Under the pieces are notes generated by a model that was not told where the DNA came from, searched no databases, and was given only the letters and a program-made list of their open reading frames with translations. The translations under genes and the position numbers were made by a program. Of a stretch of 64,000 nt of DNA, positions 7,519 through 15,677 are shown one piece after another. Numbering within the stretch: the stretch's first letter is position 1; the number at the start of each line of letters is the position of its first letter. Origin of the DNA: Rhizobium anhuiense (GTDB lineage Bacteria; Pseudomonadota; Alphaproteobacteria; Rhizobiales; Rhizobiaceae); contig NZ_ML133523.1 of assembly GCF_003985145.1 (NCBI RefSeq), forward strand, positions 124,001-188,000, given 5' to 3'.

Positions 7519-9144
7519 TCACCCCGGCTTGGCGTCGATCATGGCGATCAGCGTGCGCAGCCGGTCTGCCTCGTAGGAGGGTTTGTCGGGGCGCAGGCGG
7601 GCGATGCGGGGAAAACGCATGGCGACACCGGATTTGTGCCGGGTCGAGCGGTTGATGCCCTCGAAAGCCACCTCGACGACGAAGCCGAAATCCCTGTCGG
7701 CCCGCACGGCCCGCACCGGGCCGAAACGCTCGGTGGTATTGTTGCGCACGAATTTGTCGAGCACCTCGAGTTCGGCATCGGTAAAGCCGAAATAGGCCTT
7801 GCCCACCGGCACCAGTTGCTCGCCGTCCTCGTCGTCGGCCCAGACGCCGAAGGTGAAATCGGAATAATAACTGGAGCGCTTGCCATGGCCGCGCTGGGCA
7901 TACATCAGCACCGCATCGACATTGTAAGGATTGCGCTTCCACTTGAACCAGGGGCCCTTCATGCGGCCGGCCTGGTAGATGCTGTCGCGGCGCTTGATCA
8001 TCACGCCTTCGATGACGGGATCGGGCGGGGCGGCGCGCAGGGCGTCGAGTTCCTCCCATGAGGAGAACGGCACGAGCGGCGAGAGGTCGAAACGGTCATG
8101 GGGGGCGCGATCGATGATCTCGGTCAGCCGGTCGCGGCGATCGATATAGGAGCGGCCGCGGACATCCTCCTCGCCGTCGAAGAGCAGGTCATAGGTGCGG
8201 ATGAAGGCGGGATAGTCGCCAAGCATCTTCGCCGTCACCGTCTTACGGTTCAGGCGCTGTTGCAGGTCGGAGAAAGTTCGGGTCGGGCTGTTGGAGCGGG
8301 CGGTGCCGCCGACCAGCAGTTCGCCGTCGACGACGCCGGAAAAATTGATCGCGTCGAGAATATCGGGAAAGGCGCCTGAAATGTCGTCGCCGGAACGGGA
8401 ATAAATCTTGCGCCTGTCGCCCGAGCGGGAGAGCTGGACGCGGATGCCGTCCCATTTCCACTCAGCGGCGTAGCCGGCCGGATCGAGGCCGGCCAGATCG
8501 CCCTCCTCCACCGCATTGGCGAGCATGACGGAATGGAAGATCGCCGGTGTGGCCAGCACCGGCTTTTCGCCACCGCCTGCCAGCCATGTGAACAAGGTCT
8601 CGTAAGGTGGCTGCAGGCCATGCCAGAGGGTTTCGATCTCGGTCACGTCCTTGCCGCCGAGATCGGCGAGCGCCTGCTTGGCAAGGCGGGCGGAAACGCC
8701 GATGCGCATGGCGCCGGTCGCCAGCTTGATGAAGGCGAAACGGCCGGACGAATCCAGCCGGTCGAGCAGGTCGCGGACGAAGCTGCGCACTTCGGTGCGG
8801 CCGAGCGCGTTCATGCCGGTGACGACTTCGCCGAGGCGCGGCTGAGCGAGTGCCGAACGGTCGATATCCCTCTCATTGTCCCAGACGAGCGAGATGGTTT
8901 CGGCAAGATCGCCGACATAATCATAGGAATAGCGGAACAGCACCTCGTCGATGCGCTCCAGCACCAGTTCGCGCAGCATGGCAGGCTTGACGTTGCGCAC
9001 CTCCAGCGTGCCGGCAATGGCGGCAAGGCCATAGCCGCGGTCGGGGTCCGGCGTGTCGCGGAAATAATCGGTGAGCAGCTTCAGCTTGCCGTTGCGGCTG
9101 GGGGTGAGCACCAGGCGGTCGAGGAGGTCGGCGAAGGCTTTCAT
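7519..9144 (-). CDS. ATP-dependent DNA ligase of the ligase-associated DNA damage response (LigB/cisplatin type)
   Basis: A 541-residue ATP-dependent ligase. Residues 1-210 form the N-terminal DNA-binding region (FADLLDRLVLTPSRNGKLKLL, then GAMRIGVSARLAKQAL), and the catalytic core starts with the adenylation motif EWKWDGIRV (lysine K230), followed by RSGDDISGAFPDI, GELLVGG, and the OB-fold C-terminus. The start at 9144 follows GGGAGGCG. It sits 229 bp downstream of the MBL exonuclease on the same strand. These two proteins are half of a known four-gene repair set (ligase, exonuclease, DEXH helicase, PdeM endonuclease); the other two are not in the window. Role: sealing of damaged DNA ends. 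Confidence 0.9.
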   Translation of the reverse strand: MKAFADLLDRLVLTPSRNGKLKLLTDYFRDTPDPDRGYGLAAIAGTLEVRNVKPAMLRELVLERIDEVLFRYSYDYVGDLAETISLVWDNERDIDRSALAQPRLGEVVTGMNALGRTEVRSFVRDLLDRLDSSGRFAFIKLATGAMRIGVSARLAKQALADLGGKDVTEIETLWHGLQPPYETLFTWLAGGGEKPVLATPAIFHSVMLANAVEEGDLAGLDPAGYAAEWKWDGIRVQLSRSGDRRKIYSRSGDDISGAFPDILDAINFSGVVDGELLVGGTARSNSPTRTFSDLQQRLNRKTVTAKMLGDYPAFIRTYDLLFDGEEDVRGRSYIDRRDRLTEIIDRAPHDRFDLSPLVPFSSWEELDALRAAPPDPVIEGVMIKRRDSIYQAGRMKGPWFKWKRNPYNVDAVLMYAQRGHGKRSSYYSDFTFGVWADDEDGEQLVPVGKAYFGFTDAELEVLDKFVRNNTTERFGPVRAVRADRDFGFVVEVAFEGINRSTRHKSGVAMRFPRIARLRPDKPSYEADRLRTLIAMIDAKPG

Positions 9145-9164
9145 GGGCGCCTCCCGGCTCTCGA

Positions 9165-9360
9165 GGAAAACCCCTCCCCAATGGCGTATGGAAAAGCCCC
9201 CTCCCCAAGCCTTCTCCACAAGGGGGAGGAACTATCCTGCGGCAACGCCTCGCCCCAAGGCAACGTCGCTGCATGCAAGGCCGTCAGAGGTAAAATGCGA
9301 CGGGCGAGGCGCGGCAGCCCTTCCCCCTTGTGGGGAGGGTTTGGGGAGGGATTTTCAGCA
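9165..9360. repeat. GC-rich palindromic rhizobial intergenic repeat, two parts
   Basis: The gap between exonuclease and ligase is almost wholly repeat. At 9170-9232 and 9318-9355 there are CCCCTCCCC / GGGGAGGG palindromes with an ACAAGGGGGAGG core. The same motif family recurs at 36505-36655 and, in variant form, at 22850-23025 and 34974-35012. It resembles the RIME-type intergenic mosaic elements known from rhizobia; the assignment to a named family is from memory. Confidence 0.7.
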
Positions 9361-9373
9361 ACGAACTCCATCC

Positions 9374-10384
9374 TCAATCCCCCTCGTCCTCATACCCCAC
9401 CAGATGCAGCGGTTTCGCCTTGATGCCCTGCAATTGGCACCAGCGCACCAGGGCCTCCTCGCGGCCATGCGTCACCCAGACCTCGGCCGGGTGCAGTTCC
9501 CGGATCGTTTCCGTCAGTTCCGGCCAGTCGCAATGATCGGAGATGACGAGCGGCAGTTCGACGCCGAGCTGTTTGGCGCGCTGGCGCACCATCATCCAGC
9601 CGGAGGCGAAGGCCGGCAACGGTTCGTTGAAACGGCGAGCCCAGCGGTCGGCGAAGGCCGATGACGGACCGATGACGACGGCGCCCCTGAAGGCTGATTT
9701 GTCGCGGCTTTCGATGGTGGCCGGCAGCAGCTCGCCGAGATCGATGCCCTCTCCGATATAATAGTCGCAGAGCCTTTCCATGGCGCCATGGATATAGATC
9801 GGTTCGGCATAACCGGCATCGCGCAGCAGCCGGATGACACGCTGGGCCTTGCCCAGCGCATAGGCGCCGACGAGATGGGTGCGCTCGGGAAATTGCCGCA
9901 GCGACGCCAGCAGCTTGCCGATCTCGTCCATCGGATCGGGATGATGGAAGACCGGCAGGCCGAAGGTCGCCTCGGTGATGAATACATCGCAGGGAACCGG
10001 CACATAGGCCTCGCAGGTCGGGTCGGGGCGGCGCTTGTAATCGCCGGAGACGACGATGCGGGTGCCGTTCTTCTCGATGGCGATCTGGGCAGAGCCGAGC
10101 ACATGGCCGGCCGGATGAAAGCTCACCTTGACGCCGTTGACCAGCAGCGCCTCGCCAAAGGCGGCAGCCTGCTCGCTGGCGCAAAAACCCTCGCCGTAAC
10201 GCAGGCGCATGATGTCGAGCGTCTGGCGGGTGGCAAGCACGTTCACATGGCCCGGCCGGGCGTGATCGGAATGACCGTGGGTGACGAGCGCCTGCTCGAC
10301 TGGCCGCACCGGATCGACATAAAAGCCGCCTTCGGGGCAATAGAGCCCTTCGGGGGCGGGATAGAGCAGCGCATCAGGTCTCAT
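9374..10384 (-). CDS. Ligase-associated DNA damage response exonuclease (MBL/beta-CASP fold)
   Basis: A 336-residue metallo-beta-lactamase-fold nuclease. The metal site THGHSDHARPGH (H36, H38, D40, H41) is intact, followed by HPAGHVLGSAQI and SGDYKRRPDPTC, which supply further metal ligands, and a beta-CASP-like region to the C-terminus (VISDHCDWPEL, WVTHGREEALV). It resembles the SNM1/Artemis-like exonucleases that travel with an ATP-dependent DNA ligase, here encoded just downstream. It lies 70 bp after an alpha/beta hydrolase gene on the same strand. Role in DNA-end processing is established for the family, inferred here. Confidence 0.88.
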   Translation of the reverse strand: MRPDALLYPAPEGLYCPEGGFYVDPVRPVEQALVTHGHSDHARPGHVNVLATRQTLDIMRLRYGEGFCASEQAAAFGEALLVNGVKVSFHPAGHVLGSAQIAIEKNGTRIVVSGDYKRRPDPTCEAYVPVPCDVFITEATFGLPVFHHPDPMDEIGKLLASLRQFPERTHLVGAYALGKAQRVIRLLRDAGYAEPIYIHGAMERLCDYYIGEGIDLGELLPATIESRDKSAFRGAVVIGPSSAFADRWARRFNEPLPAFASGWMMVRQRAKQLGVELPLVISDHCDWPELTETIRELHPAEVWVTHGREEALVRWCQLQGIKAKPLHLVGYEDEGD

Positions 10385-10454
10385 GAAACGAGAGATAGCG
10401 GGAAATGGGCGCGAGGCCAGAGGGGCTGGAAAAGCTCACGATCGAATGCGCCGC

Positions 10455-11267
10455 TCACGCCGGTGATCCTATCCCATCGAGGAAGGTGACCACCGCGGCG
10501 TTGAACTCGGCCGGCCGCTGCAGCGGCGCGAAATGGCTGACGCCCGGGAGATAGATCATCGCAGCGTCCGGAATGCTGCGGGCCAGATATTCGGCATGGT
10601 CGGGCTTGATGAATTCATCATGTTCGCCGAGCACGATGGCGACCGGCACGCGGATCCGGCCGAGGTCGGCCGCGTCATAATTCGGCTCCGTCCGCATCAT
10701 CAGGCTGACCGCCTCGACAAAAGGATGGAAATCGTCCGGCGTGGCGGACAAGGCGGCATAGTCGCTGGCGTGCCGGCTGAAGCATCGGTCGATGACCGGG
10801 GTCGGATGAAATTCCAGCGTGCCGCTCGGATCCATGTTGCAGGCGAAGAAAAAGACGCCCTCAACCCGCGACGGCGCCGTCATGGCCAGGATCAGAGCGA
10901 TGCAAGCGCCGTCGCTCCAGCCGGCGATCGCCGCCTTATCGATATGGAGTTCGTCCATGACGGCAAGCACGTCGGCAGCCATCAGCTCATAGGCATAGGG
11001 CCTGATATCGCGGCTGCTTCTTCCGTGGCCGCGGCTGTCGATCAGCACGACGCGGCGGCGGCTCAGCAACAGTGCCGGGATCTGATAGCCCCAGTTGCCG
11101 CTATGGCCGAGGCCGCCATGCAACAGAATGACGGGAGGGCCGGCGCCGTAGCTCGCATACCAGATGCGGGCGCCGTCGTGCTCGACATTGCCTTCGACTG
11201 CTGCCGGCGGCAACGGGGCGGCGCCATGCGCTTCAAAATGGATGAGCTCGTCGTCTTGTGGTTCCAT
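10455..11267 (-). CDS. Alpha/beta hydrolase
   Basis: A 270-residue soluble alpha/beta hydrolase. Oxyanion motif ILLHGGLGHSGNWGY (about 50-64), nucleophile elbow AGWSDGACIAL (serine near residue 115), catalytic Asp in VLGEHDEFI, and His in LPGVSHFAPLQRP near the end. This is the epoxide-hydrolase/3-oxoadipate-lactonase-like shape, but the substrate is not predictable. Start taken at 11267 (MEPQDDELIHF); an upstream in-frame ATG at 11291 also exists. Divergent from the phosphodiesterase gene at 11389. Confidence 0.82.
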   Translation of the reverse strand: MEPQDDELIHFEAHGAAPLPPAAVEGNVEHDGARIWYASYGAGPPVILLHGGLGHSGNWGYQIPALLLSRRRVVLIDSRGHGRSSRDIRPYAYELMAADVLAVMDELHIDKAAIAGWSDGACIALILAMTAPSRVEGVFFFACNMDPSGTLEFHPTPVIDRCFSRHASDYAALSATPDDFHPFVEAVSLMMRTEPNYDAADLGRIRVPVAIVLGEHDEFIKPDHAEYLARSIPDAAMIYLPGVSHFAPLQRPAEFNAAVVTFLDGIGSPA

Positions 11268-11388
11268 AGCGATCAGGCTCCCGTCCGGCAAATAGGCGAT
11301 GGCATAGAAAAGCCGGAAAAGGGCCCAAGAACAACCGGAATCGCTTTCTAGCCCTTGTGCGTTCGATGCAACCGGAGGGGGATAAATC

Positions 11389-12360
11389 TTGGGCAGGAAG
11401 CTTCTCTATTGCACGGCGGCAATCGCCGCTGCAGCCGCCGGCATCTACCTCAACAATACCAACCTGCTCGCAGAGCATCGGCCGGGAAAACCGGTGCTGC
11501 TCGCCCATCGCGGCATCGCCCAGCGGTTCGACGAAACCGATCTGAAGAACGATACCTGCACGGCCGCCCGCATGCTGCCGCCGAAACACGATTATCTCGA
11601 AAATACCATCCGCTCGATGCAGGCAGGCTTTGCAGCCGGCGCCGATATGGTCGAGATCGACGTGCATCCGACCACGGATGGGCAATTCGCCGTCTTTCAC
11701 GACTGGACGCTCGACTGCCGCACCGACGGGCACGGCGTCACGCGCGAGCATTCGATGGCCGACATGAAGAAGCTCGACCTCGGCTATGGCTATACGGCCG
11801 ATGGCGGCAAGAGCTTTCCCTTTCGCGGCCAGGGCATCGGCATGATGCCGACGCTTGCCGAGGTGCTGACGACCTTTCCGGATCGGCGCTTCCTCATCAA
11901 CGTCAAGAGCCGCGACCCTTCCGAGGGCGAAAAGCTCGCCGCCGTGCTCAACGGGCTTCCCGCCGCGCGACGGGCTGATATCACAGTCTATGGCGGCGAC
12001 GAGCCGATCGACGTCCTGCGCCGGCTTTCGCCCGATATCAGGACCGCCTCGCGCAAGAGCCTGAAGGGCTGCCTGTTCGGCTATATCGGCTATGGCTGGA
12101 GCGGCGTGCTGCCGGACGCCTGCAAACATCGGATGATGCTGGTGCCGATCAATATCGCGCCGTGGCTCTGGGGCTGGCCGGACCGTTTTCTCAACCGGAT
12201 GCAGGATGCCGGGACCGAGGTCTTCGTGCTCGGCCCCTATCGCGGCAGCGATTTTTCCACCGGCATCGACGACCCCGCGCAACTGGCGCAGCTGCCGCAA
12301 GACTATGCAGCGGGCATATGGACGAACGAGATCGAGGCGATCGGCAAGCTTGCAAAGTGA
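11389..12360 (+). CDS. Glycerophosphodiester phosphodiesterase family protein, exported or membrane-anchored
   Basis: A 323-residue GDPD-type TIM-barrel protein with an N-terminal hydrophobic signal/anchor (LYCTAAIAAAAAGIYL). Motifs: LAHRGIAQ (catalytic His), ENTIRSMQAGFAAGADMVEIDVHPT-like metal ligands (E, E, D) and FHDWTLD (second His), all in the expected order. The protein likely cleaves glycerophosphodiesters in the periplasm. It starts at a TTG preceded by GGAGGGGG at good spacing; no better in-frame ATG exists upstream. Slight oddity: an insert between the first His and the E residue (KNDTCTAARMLPPKHDYL) is longer than in short GDPDs. Confidence 0.82.
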   Translation: MGRKLLYCTAAIAAAAAGIYLNNTNLLAEHRPGKPVLLAHRGIAQRFDETDLKNDTCTAARMLPPKHDYLENTIRSMQAGFAAGADMVEIDVHPTTDGQFAVFHDWTLDCRTDGHGVTREHSMADMKKLDLGYGYTADGGKSFPFRGQGIGMMPTLAEVLTTFPDRRFLINVKSRDPSEGEKLAAVLNGLPAARRADITVYGGDEPIDVLRRLSPDIRTASRKSLKGCLFGYIGYGWSGVLPDACKHRMMLVPINIAPWLWGWPDRFLNRMQDAGTEVFVLGPYRGSDFSTGIDDPAQLAQLPQDYAAGIWTNEIEAIGKLAK

Positions 12361-12405
12361 GGCTCGCTGAGAAAAAGGGGCGAGACGTGTCCGAAGTGTC
12401 GGAAC

Positions 12406-14274
12406 TCACGCCGCTCTTGCTTGAACTGCAGCGGCTTCAATACGGTCGCGACCGTGCTTTTTCGCCGCGTAAAGCGCCCGGTCTGCGGCCGCGACCAATT
12501 CTGCCGGCGTCGCAAATCGATCCAAGATGTTCGCCACACCGATACTGACCGTCACGATCGTTTTGCTGCTCTCACTGTGCGGGATTGCGCGCCGATGCAA
12601 TGCCGAGCGCAGCATCTTGGCAAGCCGGACCGCGCCGTCCCTGTCCGTGCCGGGCAGCAGGATGGCGAACTCCTCCCCGCCAAATCGCGCCGCGAGGTCG
12701 CAGGGGCGCTTGGCAATCGACCTGAGGACCTCGCCGATCATCCTCAGGCAGTTGTCTCCTTCGAGATGACCATAGGTATCGTTGTAGGCCTTGAAGTGAT
12801 CGACATCGATCAGCAGCAGGCTGAGAGCGGATTCGGCCCGGCGGGCGCGGGCAAACTCTTCCGAGATCGCCTCGTTGAACACTCTGCGATTGGCAATACC
12901 GGTCAATGCGTCGGTGTCGGCCAGCCCTTTCATCTTCATGGCGAGCTGCGTCAGCCGTTCCTCGGAGTGCTTCATCGAGGTGATGTCGGAAACCACCACC
13001 AGGGCGGAGCCGTCGGCCGCCAAACGGGTGCGCTGCCTGAGCCAGCGTCCATCGAACATCGGTATGTCACTATCATGGGTCAGGAAAAGCTGGGCTGCTT
13101 CCGTCTCTATCCAGTCCTCGCCGGCATCCGGGCCGACGTCGATCCGCTCACCGTTGCGCATAACGGCCTGCAGGATGTCGGTTATAGCAGCGCCGGGCCG
13201 TCTGGCATCGGCTGAACGGGGAAAGGCGGCACGATACTGATCGTTGCAAAACACCAGCCGGCCCGCGGAATTGAACATGGCAAGCCCATCGGACATTTCC
13301 GTCATCGCTTGGGACAGCACGTTCTTGCTGTCGAGCGCTTCCTGAATGAGGCGCTTTTTCTCGGTGATATCGCGGGTCACGCCGGAAAGTCCGATCAGAT
13401 CGCCGTGGCGGTTCCGCAACGGGACCTTCGACGTCATGAACCAGCGTTCCCGGCCATTCTCTTGGACGAGCGGTTCCTCGAAGTCGACGATGGGTTCGCC
13501 GGTCGCCATGATCTCCTGTTCGTGATCGAAGAACGCTTGCGCCATTTCGCTGGGATAGAGATCGAAATCCGTCAGGCCGACCATCTCCGAAGACTTGGTG
13601 CGGTCGTGGTTTCGCGCGACGTTGAGGTTGGTGACGACGAAGCGGCTATTCCGGTCTTTGACATAGTGGAAATCCGGCGCCTGGGTCAGCGCGGCCTTCA
13701 AGATATCCCGCTCGAGGGTAAAGGCATGGAAATAGGTAATGACGGATGCCGCGGCCAAGGTCGCGGCGAATTTCACGCCTATGACGGCAAGGCTGACAGT
13801 CGTGATATGCGACCAGCCACCTCGATGGAAAATGCTCATCGCCAATGTGACCGCGGCCACCGTTACGGCACAAGCCAGAGCCTTTTTGACATCCGCCGAG
13901 CCCCTGCCAAACAGCAAGTGGACCGCCAGTCCAAACACGGATACCAGCATGATCGAGATCAGTGCCGGCTCGACACCGGCGCCACCCATGGAGATCCTCT
14001 GCACGGATGTGAGGGCGGCTGTCGTCAGAACCGCCAGCGGACCGCCGTAGACTGCCGAGACCGCCAGCAAGGTCGAACGGAGATCGAGATAATAGCCGCT
14101 GTCGACCTCGACGGACAGCAGCATCGACAAGACTGCCCCAAGGCCCATCATCAAGCCGAAACCAAGTTCTGCCTGGACCTTCGACAGGCGGTAGAACTTG
14201 TAATGCAGGTGCATCCACACCGAAATGACGAGCGCAACCGCAGCCACATTTCCGATCAAGACTTGCCAGGGCAC
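12406..14274 (-). CDS. Membrane diguanylate cyclase with 5TM, two PAS domains and GGDEF
   Basis: A 622-residue protein. The N-terminus has five to six membrane segments of the 5TM-LYT type (VDSGYYLDLRS, AVYGGP, ISMGGAGVEPAL), residues 1-195. PAS domain 1 about 200-320 (FHYVKDRNSRFVVTNL, ends LSGVTRDITEKK), PAS domain 2 about 325-440, GGDEF about 455-615 with LTGIANRR, the active loop GGEEF and an inhibitory I-site RPCD placed five residues before it. So it should be an active, product-inhibited c-di-GMP synthase. It converges with the phosphodiesterase gene at 12360. Confidence 0.92.
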   Translation of the reverse strand: MPWQVLIGNVAAVALVISVWMHLHYKFYRLSKVQAELGFGLMMGLGAVLSMLLSVEVDSGYYLDLRSTLLAVSAVYGGPLAVLTTAALTSVQRISMGGAGVEPALISIMLVSVFGLAVHLLFGRGSADVKKALACAVTVAAVTLAMSIFHRGGWSHITTVSLAVIGVKFAATLAAASVITYFHAFTLERDILKAALTQAPDFHYVKDRNSRFVVTNLNVARNHDRTKSSEMVGLTDFDLYPSEMAQAFFDHEQEIMATGEPIVDFEEPLVQENGRERWFMTSKVPLRNRHGDLIGLSGVTRDITEKKRLIQEALDSKNVLSQAMTEMSDGLAMFNSAGRLVFCNDQYRAAFPRSADARRPGAAITDILQAVMRNGERIDVGPDAGEDWIETEAAQLFLTHDSDIPMFDGRWLRQRTRLAADGSALVVVSDITSMKHSEERLTQLAMKMKGLADTDALTGIANRRVFNEAISEEFARARRAESALSLLLIDVDHFKAYNDTYGHLEGDNCLRMIGEVLRSIAKRPCDLAARFGGEEFAILLPGTDRDGAVRLAKMLRSALHRRAIPHSESSKTIVTVSIGVANILDRFATPAELVAAADRALYAAKKHGRDRIEAAAVQARAA

Positions 14275-14938
14275 GACATATTCCTCTAATATTTACAGTT
14301 ACTTATTACAATTTCATCGATCAAAACGAATTGGCGGAAGACATCGTCGATTGGCGGTCGGTATGCGGTCCCCTCAAAGAGTGCCAGCAGCGCTCCCACG
14401 CGAGCTTGCGCTGGACGAGCAATCTGAAGATAAAATCCGGCAAATTCTTTAAGTATCCATTAACCCGGTCATTCACCCATACAGGCTCTTCGAGCCAATC
14501 AGGCATAGGAGAAATGTGTCAATAAAATCAATCTGATATAAGCATTCGTTTCGAACGTATCGGTTCGATACAAGATTTGCCGCGGTGGATTTTCTATGCC
14601 GACATTGGCGATTTTTCACCGCTTTTGTGCCCGGAAGCCAGAAAGCGCCTTTACGATTTGTTAAGGGCTCGTTGTCTCGTAAGCGTACTTTTCCCGGCAG
14701 GTGAGGCCTTGTCTTTTTCTTCCGCTGCCACATGTTGCAGCGTCCTCCAACCGTGTAGAATCCACATCCGATCCGAGCGGATTCGCCCGGCACATTACAG
14801 CGTCCCTTGCACGTCTTTCGGACGCGCAAAGGACGCTGTAACACTTTGAATTGCTGCATCATTCTCTGTATCGATTGCGATTTGAGGAATGAGGCGGCCG
14901 TCGCCAAGCGCCCGGATGCGGCGGCTGATGGAGAAGAC
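14275..14938. repeat. 664-bp gap with a palindromic repeat (14795-14858); no gene seen
   Basis: No convincing gene lies between the diguanylate cyclase and the LuxR gene. The main structure is a 47-bp hairpin with arms TTACAGCGTCC (14795-14805) and GGACGCTGTAA (14831-14841), followed by CACTTTGAATTGCTGCAT. This is a dispersed rhizobial palindrome; a second copy is at 31218-31276. The rest probably holds both divergent promoters, which I cannot place. Confidence 0.7.
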
Positions 14939-15661
14939 ATGAAGCTCGAGGCCGAATTCAATCGAATCGAGGAAGTCGCCGCAGGCTTCAACACGCATTA
15001 CGAAGTGTTCAAATATATGAAGGGTCTCACGCAAGACCTTGGAATGAATGCCTTCCTGTTCATGACGCTGCCGACCGTCGACATCCTCGAAATCGGCGCG
15101 ACGAAGATCATCACCAATTGGCCGGCGGAGATGGTGGATTTCTATGACGCCCATAACCTGATGATCGACAGCCCGGTCATCCGCCGGATGCTGAGATCGA
15201 CCAGCCCGTTCAACTATGACGTCGAAGCAATCAATACCAATCGCGGCGAAGGCAAGAAGTCGACGGTCATCGAGCTGTTCAACCGATACGGCATGGAAAA
15301 AGGCGCCTATTTTCCTGTCCACGATGCCGCGGGCGGACGCGGCGCCATGTCGATTTCAGGGTCGCGGAATTTCAGCATGATCGAGATGGCGAAGCTGCTG
15401 TTCATCGCCACGCTGATCTACGACCGGCTCTCGCAGCTGACATTGAACGAGAAACACAAGCCCATCGAGTTTACGGCGAGCGAGCTGGACTGCCTGAGGC
15501 TGACCGCCGGCGGCAGGAAAGGCAATGAAATTGCCAAACTTCTCGATCTCTCCGAAAACGCGGTGAACAATCACATCGGCAGCGCGATCAAGAAACTGGG
15601 ATGCACCACGCGAACGCAGGCCGTCGTCAGCGCTCTGCGGCTCAATGTCATTCGCGTTTAG
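14939..15661 (+). CDS. LuxR-family regulator with autoinducer-binding domain (LuxR solo)
   Basis: A 240-residue LuxR-type protein. The autoinducer domain (residues 1-160) shows the ligand-pocket signature WPAEMVDFYDAHNLMIDSP (Trp, Tyr, Asp, Pro) and later aromatic and glycine positions. The C-terminal LuxR HTH (about 175-235) is complete: FTASELDCLRLTAGGRKGNEIAKLLDLSENAVNNHI. Start at 14939 is chosen for GGAGAAGAC just upstream. No luxI-type synthase is encoded in the window, so it is an orphan (solo) here. The signal is unknown, and the neighbouring c-di-GMP enzymes are possible targets only by proximity. Confidence 0.88.
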   Translation: MKLEAEFNRIEEVAAGFNTHYEVFKYMKGLTQDLGMNAFLFMTLPTVDILEIGATKIITNWPAEMVDFYDAHNLMIDSPVIRRMLRSTSPFNYDVEAINTNRGEGKKSTVIELFNRYGMEKGAYFPVHDAAGGRGAMSISGSRNFSMIEMAKLLFIATLIYDRLSQLTLNEKHKPIEFTASELDCLRLTAGGRKGNEIAKLLDLSENAVNNHIGSAIKKLGCTTRTQAVVSALRLNVIRV

Positions 15662-15677
15662 AAATCAAGGCGGCCGA

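Noticed and set aside
9145..9219. N-terminal extension of the DNA ligase
   Set aside because: Those 25 residues are coded by the GC-rich intergenic repeat; the ATG at 9144 has its own GGGAGG site.
14473..14994. Long minus-strand reading frame between the diguanylate cyclase and luxR
   Set aside because: It runs through the palindromic repeat and antisense to the luxR start, has no ribosome binding site, and its protein looks like no family.
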